64,000 bases of DNA from Caldisericia bacterium (GTDB lineage: Bacteria; Caldisericota; Caldisericia; JAAYUI01), in NCBI GenBank assembly GCA_017999835.1, contig JAGNLA010000007.1:46582-110581 (forward strand). Reading direction: 5' to 3'. Numbering within the stretch: position 1 is the stretch's first letter; each line of letters opens with the position of its first letter. Both the position numbers and the translations under genes were made by a program. Shown here one piece after another: positions 52,660-61,400 of this stretch. The notes beneath the pieces are model-generated. The model made no database searches. It was given only the letters and a program-made list of their open reading frames with translations, and was not told the origin of the DNA.

Positions 52660-53174
52660 ACTCCCTTGCCTTCCATGGAGGTGTTTTTGAGTGAAATGAA
52701 GGTGGAGTTGCAGATGTTTTTGGCTATGTTCATTGCGTTTTCAACAGCTGACTTCTTCCCAAAAAGGACAAAAAGCGATCTTGCGCCAGTGCTGCCAGAG
52801 AGCTGAACCTCGCTTGCCTCGACTCCTTGGACTTCCAATGCTGCGTTGAGAGCGATGATGGTTGTCTGGAGACCAACAGTCTCGAAAATGCCCGTATACT
52901 CAGCGCGAGTCACAAGACGCGGGTTTGTAAGTGCGTTTATTGTTTTCTGGCTGATGCTTCGCAGATGGGCAAAACTGACCAGTTCCTTGGAACAGTAGTC
53001 CGCCAGCCTTTGGAAGGATTTTAGAAGTTGGTCTTCTTCGCCGCAAACAATTATTTTTGGTGGCAAAAGAGATCTGTCAATTGTTGGGATGATCTTTGCC
53101 CCGCTCTTTGTTAGCAGATCCTTGATTTTAAGCCTGTCTGACCTAACGCCGGTCAGGATGATTCCGATGTCCAT
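52656..53174 (-). CDS. Tandem BMC-like (bacterial microcompartment shell-type) protein
   Basis: A 172-residue protein. Residues about 94-160 ('YTGIFETVGLQTTIIALNAA' ... 'FVLFGKKSAVENAMNIAK') fit the BMC fold pattern of a 'viE-x-x-G-x-x-x-a-i-x-A-x-D-x-a' strand-helix and a 'G-d-x-x-a-V-x-x-A' helix. The first half is a more diverged copy: 'GIILTGVRSDRLKIKDLLTK' and 'VCGEEDQLLKSFQRLADYCS', then 'SISQKTINAL', like the 'vIp-x-P-h' end of shell proteins. So it may be a BMC-T type pseudohexamer unit. No other shell gene is in the window, but PduL is two genes upstream. The call rests on pattern reading. Confidence 0.5.
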   Translation of the reverse strand: MDIGIILTGVRSDRLKIKDLLTKSGAKIIPTIDRSLLPPKIIVCGEEDQLLKSFQRLADYCSKELVSFAHLRSISQKTINALTNPRLVTRAEYTGIFETVGLQTTIIALNAALEVQGVEASEVQLSGSTGARSLFVLFGKKSAVENAMNIAKNICNSTFISLKNTSMEGKGV

Positions 53175-53177
53175 TTA

Positions 53178-54731
53178 TCAGTTTGCCTGCTCGTGTCCGT
53201 TGTAATAAAGATTTGCTATCTTATCCTCTGAACCTTCGGTTCCAAGAGCTTTACGCTCCATTGCATTGTAGGATTCCAGAACGTTTGGGTCGATAAGTTT
53301 TGAGATATTTTTTGCCGATGACTTTGTCAATGCCGTTGAGATTGCGTTGACAAGTGGCGTGCCAATGACACCAAAAACAGCACCGAAGCATAAAAGTAAT
53401 CCAAAAATCAGGATTGGGTCGCCTGTTATGCCTGAGAACCAGGACATGTTTGGTGCAAGATAGGTCGAGTCAAACAGCCACCACAAACCAATACAAGAGA
53501 GAGCAAACAGAATTGCCCTGACAATTGTGAGCACTGTGCCGTAACCGCTCTTTGTTTTTGACAGAGCTGTGGCTATGGACGCGTAGAGTTCCTGTTTGTC
53601 TTCAAGGTTTGCCGGGATTATGAGATAGTAGAGCCCAAAGAAGCCGAAGAGTTTTGTTTCTACTGAATTGTCGCCTGAAATTTCGTAGGCGTAGATTCCA
53701 AGGGGAATAACCGAGAAACGTTTGCAAAGATCGTAAATGGTCGTAGTTTTTTCTGATTGCATTGATGTAAGCTGGAATGCGCCAACAAGCTCCATGATCA
53801 TAATTGTGAGAAGGACTGAAATGATTATGAAGTATGCAAATCTGATTGGGAGGAAGAGTGTTGTTTCAGCAAGATAACCCATCTGGAGCATGAAAATCCA
53901 GCTGGTTAGCACAGACACAAAGATAGAGTAGGCAATTGAGAATTGTGTCTCCTTATTTTTAAGCTTGCCTGCAAGCATCATCACAAACAAAACTGCCCAG
54001 ATGAGTGTGATAAGTACCGTGAAGGAAATCCATGAATAATACTGGAAAAGCCTGAGGTACGAGAAAGTGATCCACATAACTACAATGATAATTGTGTTAA
54101 TAATGCCAAATATTATGGATATTACAGTGCCGTTGGCAGACGCTTTTTCTATGGCGATTCTCTTTATCGAGTTATTAAGCAGTGTGGTGAGAGCGTTTCT
54201 AATTGAGAAATAGACCGGTATAAGGATTAGTGAGATCAGACCTGCAACGATCCACCAGCTTGGAGAAGATTCAGAACTGAGTTTGAGGCTTGAGTTGTAG
54301 ACAAGTGGGATGTAGTAGCAGGTGAGTACAAACAGCGAAACGAAGAAGAAACCAAAGGAGTCGATGAATGTCTTCCTGAGCCATCTGCCAAGAACGTTGA
54401 TTGGTGGCATGTTGTGGATGCCGTATTCATGGGCAACATTGTTGTCTAGCTTCCAATCTACAACAAATGTGATTGCGCTGAAAACAATATAAACCAGGAG
54501 AGCAAAGCCTCCCCAGGTAAAAACTGTGTAAGGATAGCCTCTCTCGTATGCCAGGTCACCGACGTATCTTCCAAGTCCCGTAAAGAACATCAGCAGGCAA
54601 AGAATGAGCCACGTGCCGTATTTAATCAGCGAATACATGAGTTTCTTTGAAATGAAACCGGACTTATATTCGTTTTGCTGCCTGGCTATCTCCGGTAGGG
54701 AGTCTATTTTTACTGATGATGTATTGTTCAT
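53178..54731 (-). CDS. Multi-pass membrane protein of unknown function
   Basis: A 517-residue integral membrane protein with about ten hydrophobic segments. The first 130 residues ('YIVFSAITFVVDWKLDNNVA', 'HEYGIHNMPPINVLGRWLRK') look like the N-terminal part of Ste24/M48 CAAX proteases, where a similar loop with 'kyGfs' precedes a soluble domain, but no HExxH motif is present, so it is not a protease. The C-terminus is cytoplasmic-like and charged. ATG 54731 follows a TGAGG site. It lies between pduL and the BMC-like gene, 3 bases from each. Confidence 0.65.
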   Translation of the reverse strand: MNNTSSVKIDSLPEIARQQNEYKSGFISKKLMYSLIKYGTWLILCLLMFFTGLGRYVGDLAYERGYPYTVFTWGGFALLVYIVFSAITFVVDWKLDNNVAHEYGIHNMPPINVLGRWLRKTFIDSFGFFFVSLFVLTCYYIPLVYNSSLKLSSESSPSWWIVAGLISLILIPVYFSIRNALTTLLNNSIKRIAIEKASANGTVISIIFGIINTIIIVVMWITFSYLRLFQYYSWISFTVLITLIWAVLFVMMLAGKLKNKETQFSIAYSIFVSVLTSWIFMLQMGYLAETTLFLPIRFAYFIIISVLLTIMIMELVGAFQLTSMQSEKTTTIYDLCKRFSVIPLGIYAYEISGDNSVETKLFGFFGLYYLIIPANLEDKQELYASIATALSKTKSGYGTVLTIVRAILFALSCIGLWWLFDSTYLAPNMSWFSGITGDPILIFGLLLCFGAVFGVIGTPLVNAISTALTKSSAKNISKLIDPNVLESYNAMERKALGTEGSEDKIANLYYNGHEQAN

Positions 54732-54734
54732 CAA

Positions 54735-55346
54735 TTACCTCACTATCTTGATTTTGTCGCCTGAATTGAGCCATGCCCCATTTGCTTCGTCCGTGTCAAC
54801 GTGGAAATCAAGGGCAAACGTCGGGTCGACTCTGACGATAACGTCTCCGATGAGCGTTTTTCTTTTGGAATTTGATACTACCCAAACCACTTCCTTGTCA
54901 ACTATGCCAAATTTCTGGGCATCAGTTGGGTGCATGTGAATGTGTCTTACTGCAACTATTACACCCTTGTCGAGGGCTATTTCGCCATTTGGACCAATGA
55001 GTTTTATGCCTGGCGTGCCTTCTATGTCACCCGATGCCTTGAGTGTTGGTTCGATTCCGAGAAAGAAAGCATCAGTTTTTGAGACTTCCACTTGGCTGGC
55101 TTTTCTTGCTGGACCAAGAATTCTTACGCCCTTGATGGTGTTTTTTGGGCCGACAACGTCAACCTTTTCATTGGCTGCGTACTGACCCGGTTGCGTGAGG
55201 TCTTTGTAGACTGTGAGTTCGTGACCAAACAATATCTTGATGTGTTCGTTTGTCAAATGAACGTGTCTTGCTGAGATGCCAACGTTTATTTCAAGTCCGT
55301 CATTTTTGGAAAGTGTTTCTTCAATCGCCTTCTCAATTATGTTCAT
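54735..55346 (-). CDS. pduL: PduL-type phosphate acyltransferase (phosphotransacylase)
   Basis: A 203-residue PduL-family phosphotransacylase, which converts acyl-CoA and phosphate to acyl phosphate. The zinc-binding His motifs are clear: 'GISARHVHLTNEHI' and 'VAVRHIHMHPTDA', together with 'LTQPGQYAANEKVD' and 'RILGPARKASQVE', 'DFHVDTDEANGAW'. The N-terminus (about 22 residues before the first motif) forms a short helix like the encapsulation peptides of microcompartment PduL proteins, though this is not decisive. A GAGGA site precedes the ATG. In fermenters PduL often replaces Pta for ATP production with acetate or propionate kinase. Confidence 0.92.
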   Translation of the reverse strand: MNIIEKAIEETLSKNDGLEINVGISARHVHLTNEHIKILFGHELTVYKDLTQPGQYAANEKVDVVGPKNTIKGVRILGPARKASQVEVSKTDAFFLGIEPTLKASGDIEGTPGIKLIGPNGEIALDKGVIVAVRHIHMHPTDAQKFGIVDKEVVWVVSNSKRKTLIGDVIVRVDPTFALDFHVDTDEANGAWLNSGDKIKIVR

Positions 55347-55356
55347 TTTATCCTCT

Positions 55357-56331
55357 TTAGCTAATAGTCAATCTTTCGATGACCGAGTCTGCTATTGATG
55401 TTAGTAAACCATAGCTATCCTTTTTATCAGAAATGGAAAGCTGTTCAAGGTTCTTTTTTGCTTTTTGACAATAAAATTTGGCAAGCTCGGAAGTGCGATT
55501 CAGGGTACCAGTGGAAATCACCTGTTTGTGAATGTTTTCAAAGTTCTGTTCCCAAAAATTGTCATCTTTCTCAAGAAGAATCATTGGGTGAGTCATGATC
55601 CCCTGCTCGAAATCCTTACCCTTCTTTTTGCCATCCGGACCTGTAAAATCCAGTATATCGTCAACAAGTTGGAACATCATGCCCAGGTTAAGCCCAAAAT
55701 CTGCCATTTGCTCAGTCGTGTTTTGGTTGGTTTTTGCGATAACACATGGGGCTATTGTGCAAAAAGACATTAGTGAAGCGGTTTTAAGGGCGATTGTTGC
55801 CAGATAGTGTTCAATTGATCTGTCTTTTGCAAATGTACATTCAATCTCCATGGCTTCACCCATGGTCATTTCTGCCGTAACCTTGGAAAAAAGTGATATA
55901 AGACCATTACTTTCAAGCTGTGAAAGCTGATTGAGCGCCTGGGAGATTATATAATCGCCTGTCAAAACGGCGAACCTGTTGCCAAATTTGTTATTAACAG
56001 TTTGGTGACCGCGTCTTGTTGTGGCGTCATCAACGACATCATCATGGACAAGACTTGCAGTCTGGACAAGTTCGACGAATGCTCCTATTGTGCTGGCTGT
56101 TTCGTGTGAAAGATTGAGCAGGCTTGAAACTGCAATTGACAGTCTTGCTCTGAACTTCTTTCCGGACACTTGACTGAGTGAAGACATCTGGGCAAGCTTG
56201 TCGAACCATGTGATTTTGTCCGATTCGGATATGGAAAGATTGGCCTTGGTGATTGTCGCCAAAGCTTCACTTATCGGTCCGGAGGCAACCTCCAACAGTC
56301 TCTGGTTGACTCTGGCAATACTCTGCTCCAT
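55357..56331 (-). CDS. Polyprenyl diphosphate synthase
   Basis: A 324-residue trans-isoprenyl diphosphate synthase (heptaprenyl diphosphate synthase component II-like). The first Asp-rich motif 'LVHDDVVDDATTRRG' and the second 'QLVDDILDF' are intact, with 'GKKKGKDFEQGIMTHPMILL' after it. It would make a long isoprenoid chain for a quinone or other lipid. The open frame begins 26 codons upstream, but I chose ATG 56331 ('MEQSIARVNQRLLEVASG') because a purine-rich AGGCGG lies before it. It is the first gene of the operon with pduL, the membrane protein, the BMC-like and HIT genes. Confidence 0.9.
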   Translation of the reverse strand: MEQSIARVNQRLLEVASGPISEALATITKANLSISESDKITWFDKLAQMSSLSQVSGKKFRARLSIAVSSLLNLSHETASTIGAFVELVQTASLVHDDVVDDATTRRGHQTVNNKFGNRFAVLTGDYIISQALNQLSQLESNGLISLFSKVTAEMTMGEAMEIECTFAKDRSIEHYLATIALKTASLMSFCTIAPCVIAKTNQNTTEQMADFGLNLGMMFQLVDDILDFTGPDGKKKGKDFEQGIMTHPMILLEKDDNFWEQNFENIHKQVISTGTLNRTSELAKFYCQKAKKNLEQLSISDKKDSYGLLTSIADSVIERLTIS

Positions 56332-56428
56332 ATATCCGCCTGAAAGATTCACGCAAAGCATTTTACTGTCAGTTTGCTTCCAATCAAGGTTTTGGGTTGA
56401 CTTTGACAATGAGGTTGGGATAATTCTA

Positions 56429-57082
56429 ATGATGGTCGATTTTGAACTCGAATCAAAGTTTGTTATCCTGAAAAATCCTAAAGCTGTTCAGGGAGACATA
56501 ATGGAGTGGCTCGGAAGTTCGGGGTATTCAGTCAAGAAGACAGAACATGTTGACCAAGTCGATGTCTATCTGGATAAAGACATGCGAATCTACAAATCAG
56601 GCTTTTCGTTGAGACAGCGGTTCATCAACGGTATACTGCACAGAATAACTTTGAAAACACTCGACAGACTCGATGAAAATGGCATTGTCAGAATTGAAGA
56701 GGAGAGTAAAACCTTTCCGGAATTGTTAAAACTTGTCGCAAAGAAAGTAAAATCGATTTATCAGAGCCCTGTCGATGAAACAGTAATTAACTTACTAAAG
56801 AATGTCGATTTACTTAAACCTTGTGTAATTATCCTCAATCATCGCGAGAAGTGCATTGTGACAAAAGGAGAAAATGAATGCGAAATAGCCTTTGATACAG
56901 CTTCAAGCCTTTTTCCTGTGATTTCTCAACCATTCAGGGAGCTTGAGATTGAAGGATCAAAGGATTTTGATAGAATAAGATTGTATGTTGTTGAAAAATT
57001 CGGGCATGGCAGATGGCATGCAATAGAAAAATCCGAAACCAGCAAGTTTGAGTTCGGATTAAAAGCTGGAGGTTTGATATGA
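56429..57082 (+). CDS. CYTH-domain protein (first of a pair)
   Basis: A 217-residue protein of the CYTH/triphosphate tunnel metalloenzyme class. Its N-terminal 'ELESK' is the ExExK signature, followed by alternating charged strands with 'RIYKSGFSLRQRFING' and 'HREKCIVTKGENECEIAFD', then 'FRELEIEGSKDFDRIRLYV', as expected of the tunnel. CYTH proteins hydrolyse triphosphates (thiamine triphosphate, inorganic triphosphate) or act as adenylate cyclases. The frame is open 77 codons further up over the polyprenyl synthase, but ATG 56429 or 56432 directly precedes the motif. It overlaps the second CYTH gene by 4 bases. Confidence 0.75.
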   Translation: MMVDFELESKFVILKNPKAVQGDIMEWLGSSGYSVKKTEHVDQVDVYLDKDMRIYKSGFSLRQRFINGILHRITLKTLDRLDENGIVRIEEESKTFPELLKLVAKKVKSIYQSPVDETVINLLKNVDLLKPCVIILNHREKCIVTKGENECEIAFDTASSLFPVISQPFRELEIEGSKDFDRIRLYVVEKFGHGRWHAIEKSETSKFEFGLKAGGLI

Positions 57083-57777
57083 ACCCAACTGTTGAAAGAG
57101 AACTTAAACTGGATGTGGATCCAATCGGAGCCCTGAAGCTGATAGATGCTCTGCCGGCAATGATCGACAGAAATGGTTGGCCGCTGAGGCCAAAGATGAC
57201 ACAGATCAACTATGACAGATATTTTGATAAACTCTTGCCAACAGGAATTTTCATGCTTCAGTCAAATGACTCGTACGTCAGGGTTAGGAAAACTGTCTGG
57301 CCATTATCATTCAGGGAAGCAGAATTTGTCGCTTACAGAAAGCTAAACGAAGCAGCGTATGGGCGTCCGGCCGAGATATTTGATTATGAAATCTCAGTGT
57401 TGAAAACCAGAGAGATAATTCAGGAACTCATCAGAGATATGCCTGACAAATTATTTCCTGCTACGCAGGAAGCAATAGGGCCGATAGAGAATCTCGAATC
57501 AATGGGGCTCTCAGAGATCATCCGTTTGAAATGTGAACGTACAGTTTTCCCGATTAACCTTTCCGATCAACCTAACGATATGGTTAAAGTCAAAATTGAT
57601 CTGTTCACCTTCAAGTCAAAAAAAGACAAGCTTTTCGGGCAAGTCGAAGTTGATTATTATAACCCGAACCTTTTTGACATGGCCAGTCAGATATTCAAAA
57701 CAATTCAGGGAATGGGCGTGCTGTCTGCGCAATTTTCGACAAAATCAAAATTGACAATAGGTATGGAACTGATCTAA
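57079..57777 (+). CDS. CYTH-domain protein (second of a pair)
   Basis: A 232-residue second CYTH-like protein with ExExK in 'VERELKLDVD' right after the start, 'YDRYFDKLLPTGIFMLQSND' and 'YVRVRKT' as the substrate Arg/Lys strands, and 'QVEVDYYNPNLFDMASQIF' near the end. The two CYTH proteins are diverged from each other and co-translated (ATGA overlap), so they may form a heteromer or act on different triphosphates. A thiamine pyrophosphokinase is in the same window; whether these hydrolyse thiamine triphosphate is unknown. Confidence 0.7.
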   Translation: MNPTVERELKLDVDPIGALKLIDALPAMIDRNGWPLRPKMTQINYDRYFDKLLPTGIFMLQSNDSYVRVRKTVWPLSFREAEFVAYRKLNEAAYGRPAEIFDYEISVLKTREIIQELIRDMPDKLFPATQEAIGPIENLESMGLSEIIRLKCERTVFPINLSDQPNDMVKVKIDLFTFKSKKDKLFGQVEVDYYNPNLFDMASQIFKTIQGMGVLSAQFSTKSKLTIGMELI

Positions 57778-57822
57778 TATTTAACATACCGAAATTATTT
57801 TCTATTACTTGCCCTTCAACAA

Positions 57823-57850
57823 AAAAGCGCCTCAAGATAGAGGCGCTTTT
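57823..57850. terminator. Bidirectional intrinsic terminator between CYTH pair and ferredoxin
   Basis: An 11-base stem, AAAAGCGCCTC (57823-57833) and GAGGCGCTTTT (57840-57850), with a 6-base loop. The A and T runs serve the converging CYTH (+) and ferredoxin (-) genes. Confidence 0.88.
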
Positions 57851-57866
57851 AAATTCAATTTCCAGA

Positions 57867-58184
<318 letters not shown>

Positions 58185-58304
58185 TTAATAAACTGTGCAA
58201 ATAATTCTCAAAAAGTAGCATTATTTATGTTTTTGAGTGTTTCTAAAAGAAACAAAATTCCAAACAAAGTAATTGGGTAATAAATGTGTCTGTGGATGCG
58301 CATC

Positions 58305-58333
58305 TTGACAATCACAAGGAAAACTAATATAAA
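58305..58333 (+). promoter_or_regulatory. Near-consensus promoter of the 1537-residue exported protein
   Basis: TTGACA (58305-58310), 17-base spacer, TATAAA (58328-58333). The predicted mRNA would have a leader of about 75 bases with AAGGAGAG before the ATG at 58416. The rest of the 58107-58415 gap is AT-rich and I see no other feature in it. Confidence 0.7.
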
Positions 58334-58415
58334 CTTGAACGGTTCAGAGTAAGAAGTTAATCAATTTTTTGTATTGGAATGAGTGTTGTAATTTTCTGGC
58401 GTTAAGGAGAGATAT

Positions 58416-61400
58416 ATGAAGAAATTCGCATTTCTTGTTGCTCTAGTTATGGTAATGCAGCTTTTCACTGTTGGTGCTTTTGCTGCGAGCAACACACCGG
58501 CTGTTGAAGAGGATGACTACACCCCTGCATCAATTGTTATTGATGTAACACAGTGGGCAAAGGTTTCATCAACATATTGGACAGACAGGAATTTCCTTCA
58601 AGAAAGCAGCAAAATCGTTGGTTCAATTACCAACAACATGGGTTTTGCGAAACTTGCAAGAGAGAATCCAGGCAGTGTTCGCCTTCCAGTAGTTTACCAC
58701 AGCATTGAAGGTAAAGTACAGGTTTCTCCTCCTCCCAAAGCCGTCACGCTTAATAATAAAGGCATGAATCCATTCTCAATCAATTCAACAACCGCACTCC
58801 CATCAGGCACAATAACATGGGATTTTGTCGGTTCATGCGGTTCAGGCGCAGTACCACCAAGCCCACTCTTTGACTGTGCCACTGAAATGCCGTACATCAA
58901 TGATTTTATTTCCCCAACAGGTTCAGGATACTGGACATCAGGCATTAATGGTTGCATTCGCGATGTCTTTGGCGCACCGTTCTATACAATCAAAGTAAGA
59001 TTCATTCGCGATGACGCCCTCCCAGCCGGTGTTGCTGGTCAGTACTGGTCATCAGGTGGAACTGGTATCGGCCAAATTCACATTCCGACAGCTATTGCAG
59101 CACCACCAAACAACCCACTTTGGGGCGCAACCGTTGGCGAACACATGATCTCAACCCTCACACACGAAATGATTCACGCCTACTATGATGACATGAACCT
59201 CTACTATCATGCATGGTCAGAAGGTCTCACTGAATGCCAGTCAGTTCTCGCAAGAAAACTATTCTGTCAGAGAAATTCCTACACCCCACCAACATACACA
59301 ACACTCTCATGGGGAATTCCTCCATATGTTTCACTTTATGAACTCAACAACCAGGAAGCTCTCCCAGGAGCGGAAGGTTTGTTCTACACATCAGTTTCAG
59401 GTCAGAGAATCCTCTCCATGATGAACACGCGTTATGGTATGGCCGCAGCATACTGGTGGAAGATCTACAGAGAAACAATCCCGGTAAATAGTGGAACAAT
59501 TGACACCAATGTTGGCGCAACATATGGCACAAACGCCTTCTTTGCAAACTTCAATGGCAGGCTGTTTGATGGTTGGTCAACTTACATTGGAACTTGGAAC
59601 GCATACATGACAAATTGGAACCTTCACAACCAGTTTGTTGCCGCAACACTCAACGCCGACAAAGGCAACACAAATGTAGAAAACCAAGATTTTGCGTCAA
59701 CATGGTTTGGAAAACAGGAAATCATCCAGATCAGAACAAAGACAATTCTCCACCTTTACTTCCCGTACGGACCAATATCTCCAATGGGCGGATACCCTGT
59801 TCCAGCCGGATTAACCAACAATATCTGTGATATCGGAAGTACCTTCGGTGGTTTCGTAGGTGGCGGACCAGCTTATTACATTGCAGGCGGAAACGCTCCG
59901 TGTCTCTATATGACTCAGCCAGGTGGTTTTGAAGTCCCAGCAAATGGAACTGCAACAGTAACCATTACATCCATGCATAATCAGGGCGGACTTGCTGTGG
60001 GCCAGAACGTAACGGCAAGAGTTGGCTATAGGCCAGCTTTCACGACTGCCCCAGCAGCTTGGGTACCAATACCAACACTCACCTTCTCAGCCGCAGCCGA
60101 TGGAAGATTCCCAGAATATAACTCAGCTGGTTTTGTCTCACCTGCCGGTTTCAATTTTAACTGGGCACCCGGACCAGCTCTTCAGATTGGTGCATACGCA
60201 ATTCAGATTGACGCAACATCAGGTACAGAGTCTGCACAGCAGACTTGCTACTTTGCATCTGGATACCAGAACAACTACTGGCACTCAGGTGTTCTTATCG
60301 GTTCAGGTACACAAAATGGTGACCAGTGGGCAACAAGCCTCAATGGCAGCGCATGGGTTGATTACACAAACACATCCGCTCCTCCATGGGATCCAGTCGG
60401 AGCACAGCCACCAAGAGCAGCATTTGCAGGCTTCTATGATGGCGCAACCTACTCAAACGGCGGAATTATTGGTTACAGATTCCGTGCAAACGGCGCAGCA
60501 TACTACGACTATGATTATGCAAACGGTGGTATGTATTATTACGTCAAGAATTTCATTACATCATTCAATAGACTTACACAGACTCTTCCGCCTTACATTG
60601 GAAGGTATGGCTTTGCAGTCATTTCTCAATCAACTGACTTCCTTGGCGGCAGTGACCCAACAGGCGACAATCACGCCCAGCTTCAGTATTATGAAAAATT
60701 CTGCTCAGAATCATCGCAGCCATCAACGTCCGGACTTAACAGGCTTGTTTACAGACCAGACTATATTCCAGATGGTTCAACACCTGTCGCATGTTTCCTT
60801 TATGCAAACACAGTCGGAAGAAACAATGGTGGCGTTTACGAAGAAAGACCACTCAGAGTAAGACAGGGTACAGATTCAAGCTGGCATGATGTCTACGGTC
60901 TCTTCCTCGGCAGAGATGACGAACCACTCAGAAACTCAGTCGGTGGTTGTGCTTGTGGTGGCTGGGCTCCATACCAGTCAACATTCAGGTTCGACCTTAC
61001 GCCATTCATCACGGACTGCTACGATACAATCAGAATCACAAACCTCTATCAGGCATATGAACCAAACGGCCAGCAGTTGTTCTACGGTTTCGAAATGGTT
61101 GTCGTTTATGAAAACCCCACCCTTGAACTTTCACAGATCATGATCGCTGATGGTGCTCTGAGAATTTGTGCAAACGAGAGAGCTCAGGATGCAACAACAT
61201 TCTCAGGATTCAGGACTCCTCCAGATCCAGCAACATGGCCGCGCGACAGATCTCAGGCATCAGCATATATGGCTGTCCTTGGCAACTCAGCTGACAATGG
61301 TGGAAACTCAAACGGAAGAATCAACAACGAATGGGATTTCTGGGCCGTAGGTTCAGACAGGTACACAATGGACCGCATCTGGCTCAATCCTGAACCAGCC

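Noticed and set aside
60022..60861. A 279-codon open frame inside the large exported protein gene
   Set aside because: It is Gln/Ser/Thr/His-rich, a typical shadow of the aca/tca-biased main frame; no start signal.
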